A DNA stretch of 64,000 bases from Comamonas sp. lk (GTDB taxonomy: Bacteria; Pseudomonadota; Gammaproteobacteria; Burkholderiales; Burkholderiaceae_C), in contig CAMELV010000004.1 of assembly GCA_945925985.1 (NCBI GenBank), forward strand, positions 1 through 64,000, in the 5' to 3' direction. A program made the position numbers and the translations under genes. The first letter of the stretch is position 1, and each line of letters opens with the position of its first letter. This document shows positions 16,009-24,241 of the stretch, piece by piece. The notes under the pieces are model-generated. The model did not search any database. It saw only the letters and a list, made by a program, of their open reading frames with translations, and was not told where the DNA came from.

Positions 16009-17052
16009 TCAGATACCCACCTGGTCCATGTGACAGGCCAGGTCCACCATGCGGCAGGCATAGCCCATTTCGTTGTCATACCAGGCATAGACCTTGAGCA
16101 GGGTGCCATCCGTCACCATCGTGGACAAGGCATCGACAATCGCGCTGCGCGTGTCGCGGGCGTAATCGGCGCTGACCAGGGGGCGCTCCTCATAGCCCAG
16201 AATGCCGGCCAGCGGACCTTTGGCCGCCGCAGCAAACAGCGCATTCACCTCGTCGACCGTGGTTTCTCGTTTCATCTCAAACACGCAATCAGTGAGCGAT
16301 GCATTCAGCGCAGGCACACGCACGGCATGGCCGTTGAGCTTGCCTTTGAGCTCGGGGTAGATCAGCGCAATGGCGGTCGCACTCCCGGTGGTGGTGGGGG
16401 CCAGGCTCATCATCGCGCTGCGGGCGCGGCGCAGGTCTTTGTGCGGTGCGTCCACCACAAGATTGGTGTTGGTGGGGTTATGCAGCGTGGTGATCTGGCC
16501 ATGGCGAATGCCGATGGCGTCGTGCACCACTTTGACGACGGGCGCCAGGCAATTTGTGGTGCAGGAGGCCGCTGTCACGATGTGGTCACGGGCGGGGTCG
16601 TACAAGGGGTGGTTCACGCCCACCACCACGTTGAGCACATTGCCAACCTTCACAGGTGCTGCGACGATCACGCGCTTGGCACCCCGTTCCAGATGGCCTT
16701 CCAGGGTCTCCAGAGTCAAAAATTTGCCGGTGCATTCGAGCACCACATCCACACCCAGGTCACCCCATGCAATTTCTGATGCGGTGGTGTGGGAAGAGAA
16801 CCCAAGTTGTTTGCCGCCAATCCGGATGTGGTTTTCGCCCACGGCAGCGATGTCCTCGCGCCAGCGGCCCTGCACGGTGTCAAAGGTCAGTAAATGAGCA
16901 GTGGCGGCTGCGCCACCCTTGATTTCGTTCAGGTGCACCACATCGAGTCGGTTGCCAGAACGTGGGTCGTCTGCTTGCCGCTCGGCGGCGCCAAATGCAG
17001 CTCGCAAAGCCAAGCGTCCGATGCGGCCCATGCCATTGATACCAATTTTCAT
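16009..17052 (-). CDS. gap: Glyceraldehyde-3-phosphate dehydrogenase, ArsJ-associated
   Basis: This 347-residue type I GAPDH has the NAD-binding start [17 protein letters not shown], the catalytic Cys in [12 protein letters not shown] and the C-terminal [14 protein letters not shown]. In this context it is expected to make 1-arseno-3-phosphoglycerate from glyceraldehyde-3-phosphate and arsenate, for export by the next gene, arsJ. Gene order and the 1-nt spacing follow the known gap-arsJ module. Compared with housekeeping GAPDH it has an unusual insertion after the N-terminal Rossmann unit ([14 protein letters not shown]). Two palindromes lie just upstream of its start. Confidence 0.93.
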   Translation of the reverse strand: MKIGINGMGRIGRLALRAAFGAAERQADDPRSGNRLDVVHLNEIKGGAAATAHLLTFDTVQGRWREDIAAVGENHIRIGGKQLGFSSHTTASEIAWGDLGVDVVLECTGKFLTLETLEGHLERGAKRVIVAAPVKVGNVLNVVVGVNHPLYDPARDHIVTAASCTTNCLAPVVKVVHDAIGIRHGQITTLHNPTNTNLVVDAPHKDLRRARSAMMSLAPTTTGSATAIALIYPELKGKLNGHAVRVPALNASLTDCVFEMKRETTVDEVNALFAAAAKGPLAGILGYEERPLVSADYARDTRSAIVDALSTMVTDGTLLKVYAWYDNEMGYACRMVDLACHMDQVGI

Positions 17053-17086
17053 GTTTGACCTTCAGTGGGTGATGCGGGTTTATGAA

Positions 17087-17102
17087 TTCGATAATTATTG
17101 AA
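17087..17102. promoter_or_regulatory. Palindromic operator candidate upstream of gap-arsJ
   Basis: TTCGATAATTATTGAA is a 16-bp near-perfect palindrome (one mismatched pair) located 35 bp upstream of the gap start. AT-rich palindromes with TTC/GAA ends resemble ArsR-type operators, so arsenic-responsive control by an unlinked ArsR is a fair guess. Confidence 0.5.
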
Positions 17103-17117
17103 ATATAACAAGGCAGA

Positions 17118-17135
17118 ATGTCATACAAATGACAT
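17118..17135. promoter_or_regulatory. Second inverted repeat in the gap/kinase intergenic region
   Basis: ATGTCAT and ATGACAT form perfect 7-bp arms around a 4-bp spacer. The site lies between the divergent gap and sugar-kinase genes and could be an operator for either. I do not recognise the regulator. Confidence 0.45.
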
Positions 17136-17274
17136 GTTTTAAAGCTGCCTCCATTTGCAACAAATGGCGCTTGAAATGGGTGGCGCCGGAGTACCCACCA
17201 TGTGCCCAGCGACGAGCATCAGCAAGCGCTGCCCGATACGCCCAGGCGAGGCGCCGCGGCCTATTTATATAAAA

Positions 17275-18210
17275 ATGAGCGCTTCCCGCGGCGTAATGAC
17301 CATCAGTGTGCTGGGTGAGGCCCTGATGGACTGCGTCGCCCAGCCCGACGGCAGCCTGCGCCCGCTGATGGGCGGCAGCCCGTTCAACCTGGCACGCGCC
17401 GCTGCGCTGCGCGGCGCCCATGCGGCCTACCTGAACCCGCTCTCCAGCGACCTGTTCGGCCAGCAGATGCAGGCCCAACTGACCCGCGATGGCGTGCAAC
17501 TGACGGGCGGTCACAGCCCCCGGCCCACCTCGCTCGCCGTGGTGCAAATCAGTGGCGGCCAGCCCAGCTACGGTTTTTACCGCGAAGGCATCGCCGACCG
17601 TGACTACACCGTAGACGGCGTGCTGGCGCTGCTGGCCGCCCAGGCCCCGGGCGTGCTGCACACCGGCTCGCTGCTGCTGGTGCCGCCCGAGCACCACAAA
17701 GTGCTGGCCGTGCTGCGCGGCGCCAAGGCACTGGGCTGGACCATCAGCGTGGACGTGAACCTGCGCCCGCGCCTGGCACCCGATCTGGCGGTCTATGTGC
17801 GCGCCGTGCACGAGGTAGCAGCCCTGGCCGACTGGCTCAAAGTCAGCGACGAAGACCTAGAGGTGATGGGCTTTGACCAGGTCCGGCGCGACAACTCGGC
17901 GCAATTGGCCCGGCACTTCACCGCACAAGGTGCTACCCGCGTGGCGCTGACCTTTGGTTCCAAGGGCGCCTGGCTGCAAGTAGACGGCCAAAGCACCGAG
18001 CAAGCCGCGCCCGCCGTCACGGTGGTGGACACCGTGGGCGCGGGTGACACCTTCTGGGGCAACTGCCTGGCCGACTGGGCTTTGGTGCCCGGCGGCGCCG
18101 CCGAGCGCGTGGCGACCACACTGCAGCAAGCCATGCGCGCCGCGGCCATCAACTGCACCCGAGCCGGCTGCCAACCACCGGCTCGGGCAGAGGTCTTGCG
18201 CGACAACTAA
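17275..18210 (+). CDS. PfkB-family carbohydrate kinase (fructokinase-like)
   Basis: This ribokinase/PfkB-fold kinase has about 311 residues and would phosphorylate a free sugar, probably fructose, with ATP in the cytoplasm. Motifs: VLGEALMDCVAQPDG at the N-terminus, MGGSPFNLARAAALRGA (first PfkB signature), VDVNLRPRLAP, and the C-terminal anion hole and catalytic base in VDTVGAGDTFWGN. Two starts are possible, 17275 and 17296 (ATG ACC ATC AGT); neither has a strong ribosome site, and the shorter fits the family N-terminus slightly better. It is transcribed divergently from gap-arsJ. The truncated diguanylate cyclase gene begins 30 bp downstream. Confidence 0.85.
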   Translation: MSASRGVMTISVLGEALMDCVAQPDGSLRPLMGGSPFNLARAAALRGAHAAYLNPLSSDLFGQQMQAQLTRDGVQLTGGHSPRPTSLAVVQISGGQPSYGFYREGIADRDYTVDGVLALLAAQAPGVLHTGSLLLVPPEHHKVLAVLRGAKALGWTISVDVNLRPRLAPDLAVYVRAVHEVAALADWLKVSDEDLEVMGFDQVRRDNSAQLARHFTAQGATRVALTFGSKGAWLQVDGQSTEQAAPAVTVVDTVGAGDTFWGNCLADWALVPGGAAERVATTLQQAMRAAAINCTRAGCQPPARAEVLRDN

Positions 18211-18240
18211 CAACGCAAGCCAGGCCACAGACAGCGCCTT

Positions 18241-19686
18241 TTGGTGTTGGCAGCCTGGGTTAGCATTTGCTTACTTATCTTTGGCTTTACCGGCTCGGCC
18301 TACTGGCTGCGTATCCGTCTCAAATCAGCCGCCAACACCCCACTGGCCAGCCTGCTCGAAATCGCCTACCCCGCGCTTGACCGTGTGGATTTTTATGCCG
18401 ACTTGAATGGTGCGCCCGTCACGCTCAGTTCAGGTTACACCCTGCCGTTTTCGTCATGGCCCTTTGTGCATCGGCAACTGGTGTTCCCCGTGACGCTGTC
18501 CCCAGGCACAGACACCACGGTGTACCTGCGGGTGGTGTCCCGCAGCAGCCTCACAGTACCGGTGACCCTGTGGTCGCCAGGCGCGCTGCACGCCAGCGAC
18601 CAGCGCACCTACAGCATCCTGTCACTGTACTTCGGCATGCTGTTGGCGCTGGGCACCTACAACCTGCTGCTTTACCTGTCGCTGCGAGATTCAATTTACC
18701 TGATCTACGTGGCTTTTCTGGCCAGCTTGGCCATCTCCCAAGCCGGCATTTTGGGGCTGACGGCGCAGTTTCTCTGGCCCGACTGGCCACGCGGCGGCGA
18801 CCTGATCCGACCGGCAGGCTATTGCTTGGTCGGCCTGTTTGGCGCTTTGTTCTCCAGGCGCTTGTTGGGCATGCGCGACTGGGCACCCCGACTGGATCAA
18901 CTGTTGCGTTATGTGCAAATGGCCTTTTTGCTGGTGGCAGCGGGCGCCCTGATCACCGACTGGCCTTTTTTTACCATCACAGCCACGCTGCTCGGTGCCG
19001 CATTTTCCTTCGGTGCGGTCGGCATTGGCTTGCTGGCGGTCAAAACCTCCAATGGCATGCTGATTGGGTCATTTTTTGAAATGCTTTTGTTGTCACTGTC
19101 TATGGCGAGCCGCATCCACGGCCTGCAGCAAAGTGAAGTGACCTTGAAACAACTGGCGCACCACGACCCCCTGACCGGCCTGGCAAACCGCACCCAGCTC
19201 ACACAGCAACTGCAGCAGGCCGTGGCGCGGAGCCGGCGCGACAACACGCAGTTCGCGGTGCTGATGCTCGACCTGAATGGTTTTAAGCCGGTCAATGACC
19301 GGTACGGCCACGCTGTGGGTGATCAGTTGCTCATAGAAATCGGCCGTCGCCTGCTTGCGGGTGTACGCAGTACCGATATCGCAGCACGCGTGGGCGGTGA
19401 CGAGTTCATTGTCCTGGTGGAAGCTGTGACCGGCCTGAACCACGCCCGCGCCATTGCTGACAAGTTGGTGCTTCAACTTAGCCAGCCTGTCCAGGTCGGT
19501 GAACTCACGGTTCGGGTCGGTGCCAGTGTCGGTATCGCCCTGTACCCTCTCCAGTCCGAGGACATTGACCGCCTGCTGCAATTGGCAGACGAAGACATGT
19601 ACCGGGTCAAAGCCATGGCACGGGAAACGCGGTCAAGCGCTACATCGACCGAGCGTATGGACAGCACTTCAGAAAGCCAAGCATGA
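18241..19686 (+). CDS. Membrane diguanylate cyclase (7TMR-DISM + GGDEF), N-terminally shortened
   Basis: This protein would make cyclic di-GMP. From about residue 315 it has a full GGDEF domain: HHDPLTGLANR, LMLDLNGFKPVND, and ARVGGDEFIVLVEA with intact active site. The N-terminal part matches the second half of a 7TMR-DISM extracellular domain (SAYWLRIRLKSA, LEIAYPALDRVDFY), followed by about six to seven membrane helices. It starts at an apparent TTG directly in mid-domain, with no proper signal peptide, and a short stretch between membrane helices (near GIGLLAVKTSNGML) also looks deleted. So it is probably a 5'-truncated gene, possibly a pseudogene. The monooxygenase gene overlaps its stop by 4 nt. 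Confidence 0.75.
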   Translation: MVLAAWVSICLLIFGFTGSAYWLRIRLKSAANTPLASLLEIAYPALDRVDFYADLNGAPVTLSSGYTLPFSSWPFVHRQLVFPVTLSPGTDTTVYLRVVSRSSLTVPVTLWSPGALHASDQRTYSILSLYFGMLLALGTYNLLLYLSLRDSIYLIYVAFLASLAISQAGILGLTAQFLWPDWPRGGDLIRPAGYCLVGLFGALFSRRLLGMRDWAPRLDQLLRYVQMAFLLVAAGALITDWPFFTITATLLGAAFSFGAVGIGLLAVKTSNGMLIGSFFEMLLLSLSMASRIHGLQQSEVTLKQLAHHDPLTGLANRTQLTQQLQQAVARSRRDNTQFAVLMLDLNGFKPVNDRYGHAVGDQLLIEIGRRLLAGVRSTDIAARVGGDEFIVLVEAVTGLNHARAIADKLVLQLSQPVQVGELTVRVGASVGIALYPLQSEDIDRLLQLADEDMYRVKAMARETRSSATSTERMDSTSESQA

Positions 19687-20948
19687 AAGTCATCATTGTG
19701 GGCGGCGGCATCGGCGGGCTGGCCACCGCACTCAGCCTGCATGCGGTCGGCATCACGTCTGTGGTGTTTGAACAGAGCAGCCAGATTCGCGAGTTGGGTG
19801 TGGGTATCAACACCCTGCCGCATGCCATCGAGGTCCTGGCCCAGTGGGGCCTGCTGCCAGCGCTGGACGCCGCCGGCGTGCGCACCGGCGAGCTGATCTA
19901 CATGAACCGACAGGGCTCGCGCATCTGGCAGGAGCCGCGTGGGCTGGCCGCTGGATTTGCAGTGCCGCAGTTCTCCATTCACCGGGGCAAACTGCAGGCT
20001 GTGCTGCGCCAAGCCGTGCTTGAGCGGCTGGGCCCAGAGGCTATTTGTACCGGCCACCAATTGGTGGACTTTGAACAAGATCCCTCTGGCGTGCGGGCGC
20101 GCTTCAAGACCGGCACTGGCGAAGGGTTGACGGCTGTCAGCGGCGACCTGCTGCTGGGCTGCGACGGCATCCACTCTCGCGTTCGGGCCGCTTTTTACCC
20201 CGACGAGGGGTCACCCAGCTGGAACGGCATCATGCTGTGGCGGGGTGCCACCTGGTGGCCACCTTTTTTAAACGGGCGATCCATGATCATTGCCGGCGGC
20301 ATGGGGGCTAAGCTGGTGCTCTACCCCATCTTGACCGACCCGGCACGCCCGGGCGAGGTGCTGATGAACTGGGCCGTCACGTCGCGCCAGGGCCAGTCCG
20401 GTCCGCCACCCCACCGAGAAGACTGGAGCCGGCCCGGCCGCCTGGCCGACCTGCTGCCGCTGGTGCAGGACCGGTTCACACTGACCGAGTTGGACCCAGT
20501 GGCGCTGATCAACGCCACCCCTGAGTTCTATGAATACCCCATGTGCGACCGCGAGCCGCTGCCGCGCTGGAGTCACGGCCGGGTCACGCTGCTGGGCGAC
20601 GCCGCCCACCCGATGTACCCGGTTGGATCGAATGGTGCCAGCCAGGCCATTCTTGACGCGCAGTGCCTGGCGCAAAGTCTGGCAGCTAAACCGGGCGACC
20701 CTGCAAGCGCGCTGACGCACTACGAGGCACAGCGGCTTGCAAAAACAACAGAGATTGTGCTGACTAACCGCGTTGGCGGCCCGGAGAGGGTGATCGACCT
20801 GGTCGAGGGTCGGGCACCGGATGGCTTTACCGACATCGGCACCGTCGCCAGCCACGATGAGCTGACCGCCATTGTGCGGGGCTATGCCCAAACCGCCGGT
20901 TTTGCGGCGCCCGGCAAGCTCAGCGGCCCAGGCCGCTCACCCACCTGA
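19683..20948 (+). CDS. FAD-dependent monooxygenase (PhzS/salicylate hydroxylase-like)
   Basis: This 421-residue class A flavoprotein hydroxylates a ring or similar substrate using NAD(P)H and O2. The N-terminal FAD motif is VIIVGGGIGGLATALSLH, the DG motif is LLLGCDGIHSRVRAAFYP, and the GD motif is VTLLGDAAHPMYPVGSNGASQ, all in the expected order. It has no signal peptide. Its ATG overlaps the diguanylate cyclase stop (ATGA). Its 3' end overlaps by 29 bp the convergent alpha/beta hydrolase gene. The substrate is unknown. Confidence 0.88.
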   Translation: MKVIIVGGGIGGLATALSLHAVGITSVVFEQSSQIRELGVGINTLPHAIEVLAQWGLLPALDAAGVRTGELIYMNRQGSRIWQEPRGLAAGFAVPQFSIHRGKLQAVLRQAVLERLGPEAICTGHQLVDFEQDPSGVRARFKTGTGEGLTAVSGDLLLGCDGIHSRVRAAFYPDEGSPSWNGIMLWRGATWWPPFLNGRSMIIAGGMGAKLVLYPILTDPARPGEVLMNWAVTSRQGQSGPPPHREDWSRPGRLADLLPLVQDRFTLTELDPVALINATPEFYEYPMCDREPLPRWSHGRVTLLGDAAHPMYPVGSNGASQAILDAQCLAQSLAAKPGDPASALTHYEAQRLAKTTEIVLTNRVGGPERVIDLVEGRAPDGFTDIGTVASHDELTAIVRGYAQTAGFAAPGKLSGPGRSPT

Positions 20949-21840
20949 CGATGCCCTCGGCCATGGGTGCCACCGCGGCCGGGTCCGTGATGGCGCCGGC
21001 CAGCACATGCTGGCCTTTGCTCTGGCTGTAGTCCACTGGAACCAGTTGTTTTTGGGGTGAGCCGAGCCGGGCAAACGCCGCCTTGATGCGGGCCGGGCTC
21101 ACCGTCTGGTCCTGCTCGCTGTAGTGCACCAGCACCGGCGCTTGAAACCTGGCCAGATCGCTGTCACGCACCGCCTTGACCAAGGCCATCATCGGAAACA
21201 CTGCCCGGGTCGGGTAGCGGCAGGTCCAGGCCAGTGCTTCGGCCTCTGACTCGGGCACCCAGCCCCGGCTCTCGCCCGCCAAAGTCAGCACCAACCGGCG
21301 GCCCCAGGGCCAGTTCACCAGCTCGCCACGCCAGTCTTTAGGGCCAAAGTTGGGTGACAAAAACACATGGGCCGCCACCTGGCTGCCTAGGGCAGAGGTG
21401 CCCAGCCAGGTCGCCAGCGTGGCGCCGGTGGAGCAGCTCATCAGCAGCACCTTGTCACCGAGCAATTGGCCGATGCTCAAAGCCTCCAGGGCGTCGGCCA
21501 TCCAGTCTTGCGGCAGTGCTTCAGCCATTGCTTGGCCACTGCGACCATGCCCGGTCAGCCGGGTGTAGAACACATGGGCTCCAAGCGCCTGACCCACGAC
21601 CTCGGCCAGCGGCGCGGTCTCTAGCCGGCTGGCACTAAAACCATGCAGGTACACCACCGCCCAGGGCCGGCGCCGCCGGTCAGACCCTTGCCAAACGATG
21701 CCCTTGTTGGTGCCGGGACGCAGGTCGGTGAAAGCCGCCTCTGTGGCGTGCAACCAGCCATCCAGCTCGGCCAGGTCAGCCGGTGGTGCCTCGCGCGGGC
21801 TTGGCGCTGTTGACCCGGTCCGGGAACCGGACAGGCTCAT
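20920..21840 (-). CDS. Alpha/beta hydrolase fold protein
   Basis: This 306-residue serine hydrolase has VVYLHGFSASRLE (oxyanion region), a nucleophile elbow in LLMSCSTGATLATWL (Ser within C-S-T-G), Asp in HYSEQDQTVSP, and His near the end in KGQHVLAG. The residues around the nucleophile differ from the standard G-x-S-x-G (here S-x-S-x-G). I place the start at 21840, giving an ATGA overlap with the dedA stop. A longer reading from 21867 runs into dedA. Probably co-transcribed with dedA. Confidence 0.78.
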   Translation of the reverse strand: MSLSGSRTGSTAPSPREAPPADLAELDGWLHATEAAFTDLRPGTNKGIVWQGSDRRRRPWAVVYLHGFSASRLETAPLAEVVGQALGAHVFYTRLTGHGRSGQAMAEALPQDWMADALEALSIGQLLGDKVLLMSCSTGATLATWLGTSALGSQVAAHVFLSPNFGPKDWRGELVNWPWGRRLVLTLAGESRGWVPESEAEALAWTCRYPTRAVFPMMALVKAVRDSDLARFQAPVLVHYSEQDQTVSPARIKAAFARLGSPQKQLVPVDYSQSKGQHVLAGAITDPAAVAPMAEGIVRWVSGLGR

Positions 21841-22472
21841 GCCTTGCGTGCCTTCCAGCTGCCCCACAACACCAGCAAGCCAGGGATAAAAATCATGGCC
21901 CAGATGATTTTGTCCAGGTTCGCTTTAACGAAGGGCATATTGCCAAAGAAATAACCGACCGTGATGATGCCCACCACCCACAAGGCGCCGCCCGTCACGT
22001 CATAAAACGTGAACTTGGACCGTGTCATGCGCGCCACGCCCGCCACAAACGGGGCAAACGTGCGCACAAACGGCATAAAGCGCGCCGCCACGATGGTGAT
22101 GCCACCGTAGCGCTCATAAAACGCATGGGTACGGTCAAAGGCGGCCTTGTTGAACAGGCGCGAATCCTGCCACTGGAACACTTTGGGGCCAATACGACGG
22201 CCCAAGGCGTAATTGGTTTGGTTGCCCAGCACGGCTGCCACCAGCAGCAGGCTCACCGACAGGGGGTAGCTCATCAGCCCAACCCCGCACATGGCACCCA
22301 CCACAAAAAGCAGCGAGTCGCCCGGCAAAAACGGCATCACCACCACACCGGTCTCAACAAAAATGATCAAAAACAGCAGGGCATAGACCCACAGGCCATA
22401 GTCGCGAACAAAGGCCTCCAGGTACTTGTCTACATGGAGGATGAAGTCGAGCAAAAAGGTGATGAGTTCCAT
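21837..22472 (-). CDS. DedA-family membrane protein (SNARE-associated/VTT domain)
   Basis: This 211-residue integral inner-membrane protein has the DedA hallmarks: FVETGVVVMPFLPGDSLLF near the N-terminus and RFMPFVRTFAPFVAGVARM in the second half, with about five hydrophobic segments. DedA proteins act in lipid (undecaprenyl phosphate and phospholipid) translocation and membrane homeostasis. The start at 22472 leads straight into the first helix. The hydrolase gene follows with a 4-nt overlap. The toxin-antitoxin operator at 22522 lies just upstream on the opposite strand. Confidence 0.9.
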   Translation of the reverse strand: MELITFLLDFILHVDKYLEAFVRDYGLWVYALLFLIIFVETGVVVMPFLPGDSLLFVVGAMCGVGLMSYPLSVSLLLVAAVLGNQTNYALGRRIGPKVFQWQDSRLFNKAAFDRTHAFYERYGGITIVAARFMPFVRTFAPFVAGVARMTRSKFTFYDVTGGALWVVGIITVGYFFGNMPFVKANLDKIIWAMIFIPGLLVLWGSWKARKA

Positions 22473-22521
22473 GGGTGTGGATTATCTGTCGGTGATAAAA
22501 CCCTCGGAAAAGCCTTTGAAG

Positions 22522-22544
22522 ATATACTTTTAAAAAATGTATAT
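22522..22544. promoter_or_regulatory. Inverted repeat upstream of the first toxin-antitoxin pair
   Basis: ATATAC (22522-22527) and GTATAT (22539-22544) flank an 11-bp AT-rich spacer, 15 bp before the antitoxin start. This is the expected position for autoregulation by an AbrB/MazE-type antitoxin. Confidence 0.55.
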
Positions 22545-22559
22545 TTAACAAGGGCGCTT

Positions 22560-22802
22560 ATGCAAGTTTCAAAATGGGGCAATTCACTGGCGGTGCGCTT
22601 TCCAGCCAGTCTGGTGCAGGCGCTTGATCTGAAAGAAGGTGAAGAGATTGACCTGCACCTGGTTGGTGCCAGGTCTTTTGAAGTGGTCAAAAAGCCTTCC
22701 GTCACTGAGCTCTTGTTGCGGCTACGCGAACTGCGTGGGCGCCTGCCAGCCGATTTTCATTTTGACCGTCTGGAAGCCAATCAGGACAAGGACCTGCCTT
22801 GA
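22560..22802 (+). CDS. Antitoxin, AbrB/MazE (SpoVT) family, partner of VapC
   Basis: This 80-residue antitoxin begins with the swapped-hairpin DNA-binding domain: VSKWGNSLAVRFPASLVQAL, LKEGEEIDLHLV. The C-terminal part is a toxin-binding tail. It should bind the palindrome at 22522 and neutralise the next gene product. The toxin start TTG overlaps its stop (TTGA). A longer in-frame reading extends far upstream but is antisense to dedA and not credible. Confidence 0.88.
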   Translation: MQVSKWGNSLAVRFPASLVQALDLKEGEEIDLHLVGARSFEVVKKPSVTELLLRLRELRGRLPADFHFDRLEANQDKDLP

Positions 22803-23197
22803 GCAAGCCTTTTGTCGACAGCAACGTCATTCTGTACCTGCTGTCCGGGGATACTGCAAAAGCCGACCGGGCGCAGGACATCGTCGCTGCTGGCGCCGTC
22901 ATCAGCGTGCAGGTGCTCAACGAAGTGACGTCCGTTTGCCACCGCAAGCTCAAGCTGCCATGGCCTGAAACAGAGGCGCTTCTCATGGCCGTCAAAGCAG
23001 CTTGCGAAGTCGTACCACTCAACCTGACATCGCATGAGAAAGCCATTACGCTAGCGAAACGGTTCAACCTGTCTTTTTACGACGCACACATTGTGGCTTG
23101 CGCCGTCCTATCGGGCGCGCAACGGCTACTCACTGAAGACTTGCAGGATGGCTTGAAGGTAGAGACGCTCTCGGTCCATAACCCATTCAAACTTTAG
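22799..23197 (+). CDS. Toxin, PIN-domain ribonuclease (VapC family)
   Basis: This 132-residue PIN-domain protein has the four acidic positions: Asp in PFVDSNVILYLL, Glu in VLNEVTSV, Asp in SFYDAHIVACA and Asp in LLTEDLQDG. VapC toxins cut tRNA or rRNA until neutralised by their antitoxin. The TTG start overlaps the antitoxin stop, typical of coupled translation. The 3' end overlaps a leftover of a tfoX-like tail on the other strand (23187-23254). Confidence 0.87.
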   Translation: MSKPFVDSNVILYLLSGDTAKADRAQDIVAAGAVISVQVLNEVTSVCHRKLKLPWPETEALLMAVKAACEVVPLNLTSHEKAITLAKRFNLSFYDAHIVACAVLSGAQRLLTEDLQDGLKVETLSVHNPFKL

Positions 23198-23254
23198 GCT
23201 CGGGCGCACGCACCCGTGGCTTCTTGGGCTTTGGCAGCGGCACCTCGGCCGCAG
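23187..23254 (-). pseudogene. Remnant of a TfoX-like gene 3' end
   Basis: The minus strand here reads AAEVPLPKPKKPRVRAPEPKV and a stop at 23187-23189. The first 15 residues are the same as the C-terminus of the intact TfoX-like protein at 25329-25670. Only the tail remains. The alpha/beta hydrolase stop codon abuts this remnant directly at 23255. Confidence 0.65.
23204..23254. repeat. 51-bp direct repeat, left copy
   Basis: Matches 25340-25390 at about 46-47 of 51 positions. The two copies bracket the hydrolase-Bug gene pair. Confidence 0.75.
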
Positions 23255-24241
23255 CTAGGCCGTCAAACGGGCTGCCGGCTGCGAGAAAAAGCCGTGTAAC
23301 TGGTGGTAAACCACCTGGTAGTTGTGGCTCTGCAGCCCCCCATGGCCAACACCGCTCAACATGGAAAACTGCTTGTCCATATTGGGAATCTTTTCAAAGA
23401 AGGCCGCGACATCGGCGTAGGACGCAATGCCGTCAAACTCACCACGCAGGATCAGCGTGGGCACCTGGATGTCCGCCGGATCCACGCAAGGCAACTTGGA
23501 GCACATGTCAACGTAGGTGCCATTGGGTATGGAGTCATCCAGCGACAACACCGCATCGGCGAACCGGTTGACCGTGTCTTCGTCTGCCAGACCCTCGCGG
23601 TCGCGGGTGAATATCCGGCGAATGTCATCGCGGCCTACGGGCCGACGAAGGCTGCCCAACCACTGCGGCAATTTTTTTCTTCTCTCAATCAGGGTCGGGC
23701 TGTCGGCCCCGGTCCAGACCATGGCTTCCAAGGCCAGGCGCCCCACCTGGCCAGGATGGGCGGCAGCATACATGGCCGCCTTGAGTGCCCCAGACGAAAT
23801 TCCGTACAAATGCACGCGCTCCACACCAGTGGCTTGCTGAATGTAGTCAACCGCGGCGACCATGTCTTCCACACCATTGGCCAAGTCGGCATTGACCGGC
23901 CGGGTCTTGTCTGAGCGGCCATAACCCTCGTTGTCCAGGCTCCAGCAGTCGAAGCCTTTGGAGGCAAACCAATCCATGATGGACGAATCAGCCCGGCCCG
24001 GCACATGGAGATCGAAGGTGGGCTGGGAGGCCATGGAGGACCCGTGAATCCACAAGATCACCCCAGCTTGAGGCACGCCCATACGGCGTTTTCGCCACAT
24101 GAACAGCCGCACGTCGCCCTTGTGGGTCCAATGTTCTTCGCCACCTGCAGACCACAGCCTTGTTGTGCTGGCTGATGTAAAACCGTTTGGATTCGCCGGC
24201 ACCACCGCAAGTGGCTCAAGTGAATTGCCGTTGGCGTTCAT
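23255..24241 (-). CDS. Alpha/beta hydrolase fold protein
   Basis: This 328-residue hydrolase has the oxyanion region in VILWIHGSSMASQPTFDL, the strand 5 context DCWSLDNEGYGRSDK, the nucleophile elbow in VHLYGISSGALKAAMYA (G-x-S-x-G), Asp in LRGEFDGIASY and His in SGVGHGGLQSH. The start at 24241 overlaps the upstream Bug-receptor stop as ATGA, so the two form one operon. A longer reading from 24277 is not needed. The esterase or C-C hydrolase role is unspecified. Both genes lie between the two tfoX-derived direct repeats, suggesting they arrived together. Confidence 0.82.
   Translation of the reverse strand: MNANGNSLEPLAVVPANPNGFTSASTTRLWSAGGEEHWTHKGDVRLFMWRKRRMGVPQAGVILWIHGSSMASQPTFDLHVPGRADSSIMDWFASKGFDCWSLDNEGYGRSDKTRPVNADLANGVEDMVAAVDYIQQATGVERVHLYGISSGALKAAMYAAAHPGQVGRLALEAMVWTGADSPTLIERRKKLPQWLGSLRRPVGRDDIRRIFTRDREGLADEDTVNRFADAVLSLDDSIPNGTYVDMCSKLPCVDPADIQVPTLILRGEFDGIASYADVAAFFEKIPNMDKQFSMLSGVGHGGLQSHNYQVVYHQLHGFFSQPAARLTA

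Noticed and set aside
17053-17274. Small arsR-like gene between gap and the sugar kinase
   Set aside because: No open frame with a winged-helix sequence fits in this 222-bp space; only palindromes are present.
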